A stretch of DNA of 59,721 nt, from positions 1-59,721 of the forward strand of contig CAJTYJ010000021.1 of assembly GCA_910583895.1 (NCBI GenBank). The letters are read 5' to 3'. How positions within the stretch are numbered: position 1 is the first letter of the stretch; every line of letters begins with the position of its first letter. Source of the DNA: an uncultured Lachnospiraceae bacterium. GTDB lineage: Bacteria > Bacillota > Clostridia > Lachnospirales > Lachnospiraceae. Of this stretch, positions 16,531 to 24,101 are shown in pieces. The notes beneath the pieces were generated by a model, which made no database searches, was not told the origin of the DNA, and was given only the letters and a program-made list of their open reading frames with translations. The translations under genes were made by a program, and so were the position numbers.

Positions 16531-17238
16531 ATGGATCAATATCATGTGCTGGTGGTAGAAGATGACAAAGAGATTCGGGATGGAATCGAGATTTACTTAA
16601 AAAGTCAGGGCTATGAAGTCTTTAAAGCAGGGGATGGGATCGAGGGTCTGGAGATTATCTACCGGGAGGAGATTCATCTGGCGATTGTGGATGTGATGAT
16701 GCCCAGAAAGGACGGGATTCAGATGGTGATGGAAATGCGCAAAGATTATGATTTTCCGGTGATCATGCTGTCTGCAAAATCCGAGGAGGTAGATAAAATT
16801 CTCGGTCTGAATATGGGGGCGGATGATTATGTAACCAAGCCCTTTACTCCGCTGGAATTGCTGGCAAGAGTCAATTCCCAGCTTCGGCGCTACAGCCGTT
16901 ATCTGGAAAAACTGGCAAGCGGCAGCCGGGAGGATGGCCATGTCTACCGGATCGGAGGCTTGGAGCTGGACGAGGAAAAAGTGGAGCTTCGGGTAGATGG
17001 TACACCGGTAAAAGTGACGCCGATGGAGTACCGGATCCTGCTTCTTTTGATGAAGCATCCGGGCAGGGTGTTTTCGGCGGATGAGATTTATGAGCGGGTC
17101 TGGAATGAGAAAGCGGTGAATTCCGATACCATTATGGTCCATGTGCGGAATATAAGAGAAAAAATAGAAATCAATCCAAGAAATCCAAAATACTTAAAGG
17201 TGGTGTGGGGTGTTGGCTACAAAATGGAAAAGCAATAA
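16531..17238 (+). CDS. OmpR-family response regulator
   Basis: A 235-residue response regulator. Its receiver domain has the acidic pocket VVEDDKE, phosphoacceptor Asp54 in AIVDVMMPRKDG, and the Lys in ADDYVTKPFTP. The C-terminal winged-helix DNA-binding domain (about 135-235) shows VKVTPMEYRILLLLMKHPG, then VHVRNIREKIE and VVWGVGYKME. I chose ATG 16531 with AGGGAG 8 bases upstream; another in-frame ATG at 16504 is less well placed. The sensor kinase gene overlaps its 3' end by 29 bp, so the two form one operon. The regulated genes and signal are unknown. Confidence 0.92.
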   Translation: MDQYHVLVVEDDKEIRDGIEIYLKSQGYEVFKAGDGIEGLEIIYREEIHLAIVDVMMPRKDGIQMVMEMRKDYDFPVIMLSAKSEEVDKILGLNMGADDYVTKPFTPLELLARVNSQLRRYSRYLEKLASGSREDGHVYRIGGLELDEEKVELRVDGTPVKVTPMEYRILLLLMKHPGRVFSADEIYERVWNEKAVNSDTIMVHVRNIREKIEINPRNPKYLKVVWGVGYKMEKQ

Positions 17239-19534
17239 AGGAAAAGGACTCCTGTTGGTTCTTTTATGTGCCATGATCGCATCTACGGTCATGTGCAGCG
17301 CCTATCCGTTCTTCCGGAGTCAGGCAAATCAGAGGATGGAAGACTTAGAAGCGGAGATATCCAGGGAGCAAAATGAACCATCTTTGATTCATCTGGACGA
17401 GGAGTTTCGAAGATACATTCTTTCTTCAATCTACTATATGAATTATGAGATGACCCCGGATATGGATGCGGCTGCTTATTTTACACAGGGTTATGATATG
17501 AGCCGGCTGACTGTCCGGGAACAGGAAGGGATCAAGGAGGCATCTGCCCGGCTGATGCGCAATATGAGGAACCAGTATACGACCATGCAGGGGATCCGGG
17601 ATTTTGCATGTTATGCGGCAGGGCCGGAAAAATGCTATGGTTCCAATAGTGATCTGCAAGCTATGCTTGACGGGGATAAAGAAAGACTCAGCCAGTATTA
17701 TGCGGCGGCTCTCGCAATCACCTATGACAGCAGAGGGATTCCAAGCGTGCGGGAGCACTGGGGGCTGGACTTTAATGAGGCAGAGCTTCTGGGTTATCTT
17801 CAGCAGGCCTCTCTGAGCCGTCTGATGGAAGACAACGGGATGGATACTGCTTTTTATGAAGGTGAATATGAATATGGAATGGAGGTCTATGAAACCGTAA
17901 CGGTGACCGATGAAAACGGTGAGACATATGAAAAAGAGATTCCGGTGGAAGGGGTTTCCGAGAACAATGACCAGCTTTTAAAATTAGTTCCGGCTCCGTC
18001 TGTTCAGAATGCATCCTTTTTGTTCGGAGTATACAGCGATGGAAATATAGTAGAAGACTATCAGTGGAGAGACTACTGGACAGAACGCAGTGCCTATGCA
18101 AGAAGCGGCTATCTGATTGGTATGCTGGCCATCATCGGCATCATGGGAGTTCTGGCGCTGGTCCTGCAGAATCTTCCGGCGCTGGATCTTCGGCGAAGCC
18201 GGCTGTTTCGTCTTCCGACCGAGGTGACGGTTTGGGCAGGGGCAATCGGTTTTGCGGCCACAGGGAGCGTTGTGGCATCGGATTTTGGGATCTATACCCT
18301 GACTTCCCGTCTTGCTGAGGATTTTGAGACGATAGGTTTTGGCAGTTATGCAGGCGGGGCAGCCACTCTGTTCGTATGGGTTTTCTGGACCTGTTTTGCT
18401 TTCTGCTGGTACTGGTTGGCTGCGTCAATTCTGCCTTATCTTACACATCCGATTCAGACCTGCAGGGAAAATCTGCTCTGCTTCACTTTCTGCAGATGGA
18501 TCAAGAAGCTCTGGCTTCGCCTCTGGCACTGGGCGATGGATGTGGAGGTGGATGAGAATCTCACCCGCAGGATCTGGAAGGTAGTCGGATTAAATGGAGT
18601 AGTTGTGGCGGCTTTGTGCTGTATCTGGGTTGGAGGTGTGGTTGGAGCAATCATTTATACCATCATTCTGTATGTGCTGGTTAAGAACAAATGCAGCCAG
18701 ATCCAGGGAGAGTACAAAAAACTTCTGGACATGACCAGGATGATTTCTGCCGGGGATCTGAATACGGAGACAGACGAAGACATGGGCATCTTCAATCCCA
18801 TCCGGGATGAACTGGCCGCTATCCGAAACGGTTTTCGCAAAGCAGTCAACGATGAGGTGCGGAGCCGGAATATGAAAACGGAACTGATCACCAATGTATC
18901 CCATGACTTGAAGACCCCTTTGACGGCTATTATTACCTATGTGGATCTGCTGAAAAAAGAAGGGATCTCTAAAGAGGAGCGAAAGGACTATGTGGATACC
19001 CTGGATAAAAAATCTCAGAGACTGAAAGTATTGATCGAAGATCTTTTCGAAGTCAGCAAGGCGACCAGCGACAATATTGTCATGAATTTTGAAGAGGTGG
19101 ATCTGGTCAGTCTGATGAAGCAGGTGCGCCTGGAGAATGAAGACAAGATTAAAAACAGCGAACTGGATTTCCGCTGGAATCTTCCGGAAGAAAAGTGTGT
19201 CCTGACCCTGGATCCCCAGCGGACCTTCCGGGTGATGGAGAATCTGGTCCAGAATATCCTGAAATACTCCATGCCTCATTCTCGCGTCTACATTGATCTG
19301 AAAGACACTGGTCTGGAAGTGACAGTGAACCTGAAAAATATGTCGGCCACGGAGATGAACTTCTCTCCGGAGCAGATCACCGAGCGCTTTGTCCGGGGAG
19401 ATCTGTCCCGCAACACCGAAGGAAGCGGCCTGGGTCTTGCGATCGCCCAGAGTTTCATCGAACTGCAGAAAGGTACCTTCCGTGTGGAGACGGACGGGGA
19501 TCTGTTCAAAGTGACAATCTGCTGGAAAAGATAA
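17210..19534 (+). CDS. Large multi-pass sensor histidine kinase
   Basis: A 774-residue kinase. It has one N-terminal helix (about 13-34) and a large extracytoplasmic domain (about 35-299, no recognisable fold). A block of about four helices follows (about 301-322, 337-363, 382-408, 461-491), then a HAMP-like linker. The HisKA domain has His565 in SHDLKTPLTAI. The HATPase domain has NLVQNILKYSMP and the G-box region SGLGLAIAQSFIELQ. The start is GTG at 17210 inside the regulator gene, with AAAGGTGG ahead; a TTG at 17213 is also possible. Most kinases of this size have two helices, so the extra membrane block is notable. Confidence 0.9.
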   Translation: MLATKWKSNKGKGLLLVLLCAMIASTVMCSAYPFFRSQANQRMEDLEAEISREQNEPSLIHLDEEFRRYILSSIYYMNYEMTPDMDAAAYFTQGYDMSRLTVREQEGIKEASARLMRNMRNQYTTMQGIRDFACYAAGPEKCYGSNSDLQAMLDGDKERLSQYYAAALAITYDSRGIPSVREHWGLDFNEAELLGYLQQASLSRLMEDNGMDTAFYEGEYEYGMEVYETVTVTDENGETYEKEIPVEGVSENNDQLLKLVPAPSVQNASFLFGVYSDGNIVEDYQWRDYWTERSAYARSGYLIGMLAIIGIMGVLALVLQNLPALDLRRSRLFRLPTEVTVWAGAIGFAATGSVVASDFGIYTLTSRLAEDFETIGFGSYAGGAATLFVWVFWTCFAFCWYWLAASILPYLTHPIQTCRENLLCFTFCRWIKKLWLRLWHWAMDVEVDENLTRRIWKVVGLNGVVVAALCCIWVGGVVGAIIYTIILYVLVKNKCSQIQGEYKKLLDMTRMISAGDLNTETDEDMGIFNPIRDELAAIRNGFRKAVNDEVRSRNMKTELITNVSHDLKTPLTAIITYVDLLKKEGISKEERKDYVDTLDKKSQRLKVLIEDLFEVSKATSDNIVMNFEEVDLVSLMKQVRLENEDKIKNSELDFRWNLPEEKCVLTLDPQRTFRVMENLVQNILKYSMPHSRVYIDLKDTGLEVTVNLKNMSATEMNFSPEQITERFVRGDLSRNTEGSGLGLAIAQSFIELQKGTFRVETDGDLFKVTICWKR

Positions 19535-19555
19535 AAAATTCGTGTTAAAACCAAT

Positions 19556-19592
19556 TCGCCCGCTGCAGGCTTTCAAAGTCCGCAACGGGCGA
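19556..19592 (+). terminator. Strong hairpin after the histidine kinase
   Basis: TCGCCCGCTGC (19556-19566) pairs with GCAACGGGCGA (19582-19592) with one mismatch, and the inside can pair further. It starts 22 bp after the kinase stop. There is no T-run, so it may act as an mRNA 3' stabiliser rather than a terminator. Confidence 0.4.
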
Positions 19593-19676
19593 TATCTATA
19601 TGACGATGGAAGCGGCAGAAGATGCGGCGTCCATCGGTTATCCTTTGTAATCATAGAATACCAGAGATGGTACATT

Positions 19677-20384
19677 CTAGCCATTGACGACCTGCTGCTG
19701 GCGGTACTGCTCCTGCTGAAGCTTTTGGATCTCCTGGCTGTGCTTGGCAGTCACTTCCTTCAGAAGCTCTACATCTTCCAGTGCAGCTTCCATCTTTTCA
19801 GCGGCTCTCAGATAACGCTTGTATGTACCCGTATAGCAGGACTCGATCGTATTCAGGCGGGGCAAGATGACATTCTCCTGGAACAGCTTGACGCGGTGGA
19901 GCTCATCATTTAAAGATGCGTAATTCTCCTTGAGAGTCTCGACGTCTTCCTTAAGGACGGCTACATTCTCTTTGAGTCCGGTGACATCTGCTTTAAGAAC
20001 AGTGACGTCTTCTTTGAGCCCGGCAACGTCTTCTTTAAGAACAGTGACGTCTTTTTTGAGCCCGGCAACGTCTTCTTTAAGAACAGTGACGTCTTCTTTG
20101 AGCCCAGCAACGTCTTCTTTAAGAACAGTGACGTCTTCTTTGAGCCCAGCGACATCTTCTTTAAGAACAGTGACGTCTTTTTTGAGCCCGGCAACGTCTT
20201 CTTTAAGAACAGTGACGTCTTCTTTGAGCCCGGCGACATCTTCTTTAAGAACAGTGACATCGTCTTTGAGTTCCTTTACGTCGCTTTTTAAAGACTTTAT
20301 ATCCTCTTCCATGGGCTTCAGTCTGGTATCCAGCTTTTGGTCCAGCATATCCGACAGGGCGTGCAGTAATTCCTGGTCACTCAT
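19677..20384 (-). CDS. Coiled-coil protein with 14-residue tandem repeats
   Basis: A 235-residue soluble protein. Residues 1-50 are helical (MSDQELLHALSDMLDQKLD). The middle holds about eight tandem copies of a 14-residue double heptad, DVTVLKEDVAGLKE. Six are near identical, varying only K/E at the last position, and two are diverged. Val and Leu occupy the a/d positions, so a long parallel coiled coil is expected. The C-terminal 80 residues are helical and end in a Gln-rich QKLQQEQYRQQQ. I chose ATG 20384 because AAAGGAGG lies 10 bases upstream. Function is unknown; it may be a spacer or scaffold. Confidence 0.75.
   Translation of the reverse strand: MSDQELLHALSDMLDQKLDTRLKPMEEDIKSLKSDVKELKDDVTVLKEDVAGLKEDVTVLKEDVAGLKKDVTVLKEDVAGLKEDVTVLKEDVAGLKEDVTVLKEDVAGLKKDVTVLKEDVAGLKEDVTVLKADVTGLKENVAVLKEDVETLKENYASLNDELHRVKLFQENVILPRLNTIESCYTGTYKRYLRAAEKMEAALEDVELLKEVTAKHSQEIQKLQQEQYRQQQVVNG
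19971..20264 (-). repeat. 42-bp coding tandem repeat (about seven units)
   Basis: Seven in-frame 42-bp units, nearly identical in DNA, encode the 14-residue coiled-coil repeat. Unit length is a multiple of three, so recombination or slippage would change coil length by about 2 nm per unit without breaking the frame. Confidence 0.9.
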
Positions 20385-20419
20385 GCATGATTTTCCTCCT
20401 TTCTTTTCGTGATAATGAT

Positions 20420-20448
20420 ATTGTAGCATAGGGAAAAATGGTTTGCAA
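20420..20448 (-). promoter_or_regulatory. Sigma-A promoter of the coiled-coil gene
   Basis: On the minus strand TTGCAA (20448-20443), a 17-bp spacer and TACAAT (20425-20420) lie about 36 bp ahead of the start codon. Confidence 0.6.
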
Positions 20449-20483
20449 TAGAATTTTTTCGTATAAACAGAATCGGAAAAGCA

Positions 20484-20512
20484 TTGACGCTGTCAGGGGA
20501 ATTCCATATAAT
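20484..20512 (+). promoter_or_regulatory. Sigma-A promoter of the first GT2 gene
   Basis: TTGACG (20484-20489), a 17-bp spacer and a perfect TATAAT (20507-20512). It lies 75 bp upstream of the glycosyltransferase start, in a region with no sigma-28 signature. Confidence 0.75.
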
Positions 20513-20586
20513 GAAAGGAGAAATTTGTATTCGGTTACTCAATAAGCGGTGGCAGAAGTTCAGGTCAGATGAGAGAGGAATGGAAC

Positions 20587-21924
20587 ATGGAGCAAGGAAT
20601 CAGGATTTCCCAGTGTATGATTGTGAAAAATGAAGAAAAGAATATCCGGCGTGCCCTGTCCTGGGGGAAGGATATTTTTTGGGAACAGGTTGTGGTGGAT
20701 ACCGGGAGCACAGACCAGACTGTTTCCATAGCGCAGAAAATGGGAGCAAAGATCTTTCATTTTGACTGGATTGACCACTTTGCTGCAGCCAAAAATTATG
20801 CGATTGAGCAGGCAGAAGGAGATTGGATTGTCTTTTTGGATGCAGACGAATATTTTTTACCGGACGATGCAGAAAAACTGCCGGACCTTCTGGCAAATCT
20901 GCAGGACAGTGACAGTCAGGCGGTGATTGCCGGCTGGATTCAGGTGAATAAAGATACCGATGTGCTGCAAAGTCAAAAGGAAGGCAAGCTTGAATGGCTT
21001 CAGACTGTTCGTCAGGACGGCAGCAGGGGATTGTCACTTGCAGGCACTCAGATCCGGATTTTCCGTAATCAGCCCGAGATTCGCTTTCAGGGCAGAATCC
21101 ACGAAAAGCTCTTTGCCGGACAAAAACCAGTATCCTGCGTGGATGTCAGTCAGGAACTTTCCATTCTTCATACCGGATATTGCGATGAGGAAATGAAAGA
21201 AAAAAAGAAAACCGAGCGGAACATCGAGCTTCTGAAACAAGAGCTGAACGAGCATCCAAATGATCACCGGATGCTTGTCTGCCTGGGGGACTCGTATTTT
21301 CAGCAGAAGAACTATCAGGAAGCGGCGTACTGGTATGAAAAGGCGGCTGCCTGCTTTTTCGATTTACCAGGGGAGGAAACCATACAAGGTACCATGATTT
21401 ACAAACATCTCCTGCTGATCTATATGGATCTTGGTGATGAAAAAGCAGTGCAAAATGCCTACAAAAAAGGAACAGACCGTTTCCCAAAAGAAGCAGATTA
21501 TGATTATCTGGTGGGCCGGGACTTTGCTCTTCGAGGGTATTTTCGGGAAGGAGCCGCTTATCTGCAGCGGGCACTTTTACTGCTGGACCAGTACGGAAGT
21601 GAGAGCCGTTCTGCACTTCTGGCCCATAACCTTCTGGAAGCGTGGGAACTTCTGATTCAGTGCCACAATGAAAACGGGGACCTGAATCAGTGTGTAAGCT
21701 GTGCGGTCACAGTCCTGAAAGCGGCTCCCTATCGCATAGAAGCCTTGAAACAGCTGCTACTTGCGTTCAAAAAAGAAGGACAGGCAAAAAAGTCTGGAAC
21801 TTTTGCTGCACAGATCAAAGCCTTCCTGGGCAATTTCTATGATTTTCAGAAAGAAGAAGACCGGGTATTTGTCAAAGAAGCCGCAGAAGCGGCGGGGTAT
21901 GGAGACTTGGGATCCAGTTGGTAA
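20587..21924 (+). CDS. GT2 glycosyltransferase with C-terminal TPR-like helices (paralogue 1)
   Basis: A 445-residue SunS/TPR-type family 2 glycosyltransferase. The GT-A domain begins ISQCMIVKNEEKNI and has VVDTGSTDQT (nucleotide-sugar site) and the metal-binding FLDADEYF. Residues about 200-430 are helical TPR-like repeats that in this family bind the protein or peptide acceptor. It sits directly before the first flagellin gene, so flagellin is the likely acceptor; this is inferred from position. I favour ATG 20587 (GAGAGG 9 bases ahead) over ATG 20569. It starts from a sigma-A promoter. Confidence 0.85.
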   Translation: MEQGIRISQCMIVKNEEKNIRRALSWGKDIFWEQVVVDTGSTDQTVSIAQKMGAKIFHFDWIDHFAAAKNYAIEQAEGDWIVFLDADEYFLPDDAEKLPDLLANLQDSDSQAVIAGWIQVNKDTDVLQSQKEGKLEWLQTVRQDGSRGLSLAGTQIRIFRNQPEIRFQGRIHEKLFAGQKPVSCVDVSQELSILHTGYCDEEMKEKKKTERNIELLKQELNEHPNDHRMLVCLGDSYFQQKNYQEAAYWYEKAAACFFDLPGEETIQGTMIYKHLLLIYMDLGDEKAVQNAYKKGTDRFPKEADYDYLVGRDFALRGYFREGAAYLQRALLLLDQYGSESRSALLAHNLLEAWELLIQCHNENGDLNQCVSCAVTVLKAAPYRIEALKQLLLAFKKEGQAKKSGTFAAQIKAFLGNFYDFQKEEDRVFVKEAAEAAGYGDLGSSW

Positions 21925-21971
21925 CTTTCACAAAAAATACACAATTCCCCCTTATCCGTCCTGTTCTTTCC

Positions 21972-21979
21972 GCCGATAT
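21972..21979 (+). promoter_or_regulatory. Possible sigma-28 -10 element before flagellin 1
   Basis: GCCGATAT matches the flagellar sigma factor -10 element. The -35 region (CTTAT, 21951-21955) is poor. It lies 107 bp upstream of the first flagellin start. Confidence 0.45.
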
Positions 21980-22085
21980 ACTAACCATCAAGTGAAACGA
22001 TCACAGATTACAGCAGCTCTGAATCAGTCAGATGAGAGCAGGGAGGCGGAGGAGCTGCGATGCTATGGAAGGTGGTTGATAGACA

Positions 22086-22940
22086 GTGATTATACAACAT
22101 AATATACCTGGTATAAACTCGACCAGGAATAAAGGAATTTCAGAAAGCAAACTGAAAAAGAATCTGGAGAAGCTTTCTTCCGGTTATCGGATTAACCGTG
22201 CGGGAGATGATGCCGCGGGGCTGACGCTGTCAGAGCTGATGCGCTCCCAGATCACGGGTCTGAATCAGGCGATCCGCAATGTGAACGACGGAATTGGTAT
22301 GACACAGACGGGGGACGGTGTTCTCACAGAGGTTCATGCTATGCTGGGCAGATTAAAAACCCTGGCAGTTCAGTCGGCGAATGGTACTTACACGACTGAA
22401 GCGAGAGCAAATCTGGACGAAGAGCGCCTGCAGCTTCTGGATGAGATTGACCGAATTGCTGAGAATGCGAATTTTGACGAGATTCCGCTGTTCGGAAGCG
22501 GAACACCTCAGATTCCGCTTCCGAATATGATGTCGGATCCGGAGCAGGCAAACATTCCGCTTCAGATTGGTTATACGGCAGAGGAGAATCTGGATGTACA
22601 CCGCTACCAGATGGGCAGTAAGGAACTGATGCTGGACCAGACGAGTTTCCGGACAAGACATGATGCGAATGAGTCGATTCCAAAGATTGAGGCGGCGATT
22701 GAGGCGGTATCTGATATTCGTGCAGATTTTGGATCTGTGGAGAGTCATCTGAATCACACCCATAATAATATCACGGTAACTGCAGAGAATATGACGGCTG
22801 CAGAGAGCCGGATCCGGGATACGGATATGGCGGATGAGATTACGAAGTTTACAAAGAATAATATCTTGTATCAGTCGTCCAACGCCATGGCGGCTCAGTC
22901 CAATTCCATCGTGCAGAATGTCCTGAGTCTCCTGCAGTAG
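22086..22940 (+). CDS. Flagellin, divergent paralogue
   Basis: A 284-residue flagellin. The N-terminal D0/D1 helices (NLEKLSSGYRINRAGDDAAGL) and C-terminal D1/D0 helices (ESRIRDTDMADEITKFTKNNIL, ending QNVLSLLQ) are intact, so it should polymerise. It begins MIIQHN like its neighbour but from GTG at 22086, with a distant GGAAGGTGG, so translation may be weak. The central 50 residues (about 137-185) are Pro-, Glu- and Met-rich with few Ser/Thr, unlike the second flagellin. Several usually conserved positions differ (GLTLSELMRSQIT for GLAISETMRSQIN). It is probably a minor filament component. Confidence 0.92.
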   Translation: MIIQHNIPGINSTRNKGISESKLKKNLEKLSSGYRINRAGDDAAGLTLSELMRSQITGLNQAIRNVNDGIGMTQTGDGVLTEVHAMLGRLKTLAVQSANGTYTTEARANLDEERLQLLDEIDRIAENANFDEIPLFGSGTPQIPLPNMMSDPEQANIPLQIGYTAEENLDVHRYQMGSKELMLDQTSFRTRHDANESIPKIEAAIEAVSDIRADFGSVESHLNHTHNNITVTAENMTAAESRIRDTDMADEITKFTKNNILYQSSNAMAAQSNSIVQNVLSLLQ

Positions 22941-22977
22941 CAAAAGAAAACAACGAGAAATATTTTGTAAAAACACT

Positions 22978-23003
22978 TAAGTTTTCCAAAGCAGCGACGA
23001 TAA
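22978..23003 (+). promoter_or_regulatory. Sigma-28 promoter of the main flagellin gene
   Basis: TAAG followed by TTTT (22978-22985) and GACGATAA (22996-23003), 14 bp apart. Layout and bases match the sigma-28/SigD consensus, and the same TAAGTTTT-N10-GxCGATA arrangement recurs at 53295. Confidence 0.8.
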
Positions 23004-23043
23004 ATAAGAATGTAAAGAAAAAGTTAAGATAAAACTTTACAGA

Positions 23044-23124
23044 GTCTGTTCAAGGTAAGGCCCTCTTTGAACGGACAGCCGGGGACAGGGACGTCCCGGG
23101 TTACTACAATCATAAACAGGAGGA
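23044..23124 (+). promoter_or_regulatory. Flagellin mRNA leader with CsrA-binding hairpin
   Basis: Two stem-loops precede the flagellin start. The first is 12 bp (23044-23055 with 23065-23076). The second (23079-23086 with 23093-23099, one bulge) shows AGGGAC in a six-base loop, placing GGA at the tip. GGACAGGGACGT (23083-23094) matches the CsrA target RUACARGGAUGU at 10 of 12 positions. A second ACAGGA overlaps the Shine-Dalgarno (23116-23124). This is the two-site arrangement by which CsrA blocks hag translation in Bacillus. fliW and csrA lie in this same window. Confidence 0.75.
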
Positions 23125-23131
23125 ATATTTT

Positions 23132-23962
23132 ATGATTATTCAACACAACATAGCGGCTATTAACTCTTACAGAAACTTAGGAACGAACCAGAGTTCTCTG
23201 AACAAGAACCTGGAGAAACTGTCTTCTGGTTACAGAATCAACCGTGCAGGTGATGACGCAGCAGGTCTTGCTATTTCCGAGACCATGAGATCTCAGATCA
23301 ACGGCCTGAACCAGTCCGTTACTAACGCAAACGATGCAATCGGTCTGATCCAGACGGCTGAGGGTGCTCTGACCGAGACTCACTCCATGTTACAGCGTCT
23401 GACCACACTGGCTACCCAGTCTGCAAACGGTACTTACAACTCCACCGCAAGAGCAAATATCCAGATCGAGGTTAACCGTCTTCTGGAGGAGATCGACCGT
23501 ATCGCTAACTACACGGACTTCAACGGTATTAAGCCGCTGCAGAGTTCAAACACGGCTAGCTCCCAGATGACCTTCCAGATTGGTCCGAGTGCAGCAGAGA
23601 CAATTAAAGTTAATATGTCTAATATGACGACTACGTCTCTGGGCCTTGACAGTTCTGATACTGTAGACCTTACGCAGTTAAGTACCTCTAATAGTGCAAT
23701 TGATGCGATCAAAGATGCTATTAACATGGTTTCCAAATATCGTGCACAGCTTGGTGCTGCTCAGAACAGGCTTGAGCATACGGTGAACAACCTGAAGGTT
23801 ACTTCTGAGAACATCACCGCAGCAGAGAGCCGGATTCGTGATACGGATATGGCAGATGAGATTACGGCATTCACGAAGAATAACATTCTTCTGCAGGCTT
23901 CCCAGTCCATGCTGGCGCAGTCCAATTCCGTACCTCAGAGCGTCCTGAGTCTGCTTTCCTAA
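23132..23962 (+). CDS. hag: Flagellin (main)
   Basis: A 276-residue flagellin, the filament subunit exported by the flagellar type III system. N-terminal (MIIQHNIAAINSYRNLG, LEKLSSGYRINRAGDDAAGL) and C-terminal (RIRDTDMADEITAFTKNNILLQ, PQSVLSLLS) polymerisation helices are conserved. The short central region (about 135-195) is rich in Ser and Thr (SSNTASSQMT, NMTTTSLGLDSSDT), a plausible O-glycosylation surface. An AGGAGG site, a sigma-28 promoter and a CsrA hairpin precede it, and a strong terminator follows. Codon use (AAC, CTG, CGT rich) looks optimised for high expression. Confidence 0.97.
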   Translation: MIIQHNIAAINSYRNLGTNQSSLNKNLEKLSSGYRINRAGDDAAGLAISETMRSQINGLNQSVTNANDAIGLIQTAEGALTETHSMLQRLTTLATQSANGTYNSTARANIQIEVNRLLEEIDRIANYTDFNGIKPLQSSNTASSQMTFQIGPSAAETIKVNMSNMTTTSLGLDSSDTVDLTQLSTSNSAIDAIKDAINMVSKYRAQLGAAQNRLEHTVNNLKVTSENITAAESRIRDTDMADEITAFTKNNILLQASQSMLAQSNSVPQSVLSLLS

Positions 23963-24034
23963 TTAGCAGAATCGCAGGATAGATCTTTTTCCGGCGTAAG
24001 CCGGAGCATAAAGTAACAGGGCCTTGTAACACAG

Positions 24035-24076
24035 AAAGCCATTTCAACAGCGTATACTGTGAAATGGCTTTTTCTG
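24035..24076 (+). terminator. Terminator after the main flagellin
   Basis: AAAGCCATTTC (24035-24045) pairs perfectly with GAAATGGCTTT (24061-24071), with an inner CAG/CTG, and the T-run continues after the stem. It isolates the flagellin mRNA from the glycosyltransferase genes that follow. Confidence 0.9.
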
Positions 24077-24101
24077 TTATCAAAATATAGCCGGAGGAGG
24101 T

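Noticed and set aside
19971..20264. Regular 42-bp repeats as a possible CRISPR array
   Set aside because: There are no unique spacers, the units are contiguous and they translate as heptad repeats.
19930..20412. 160-codon open frame on the plus strand opposite the coiled-coil gene
   Set aside because: It is only the mirror of the 42-bp repeats, rich in Ser/Leu/Thr, with no ribosome binding site. The minus strand has promoter, ribosome binding site and coiled-coil pattern.
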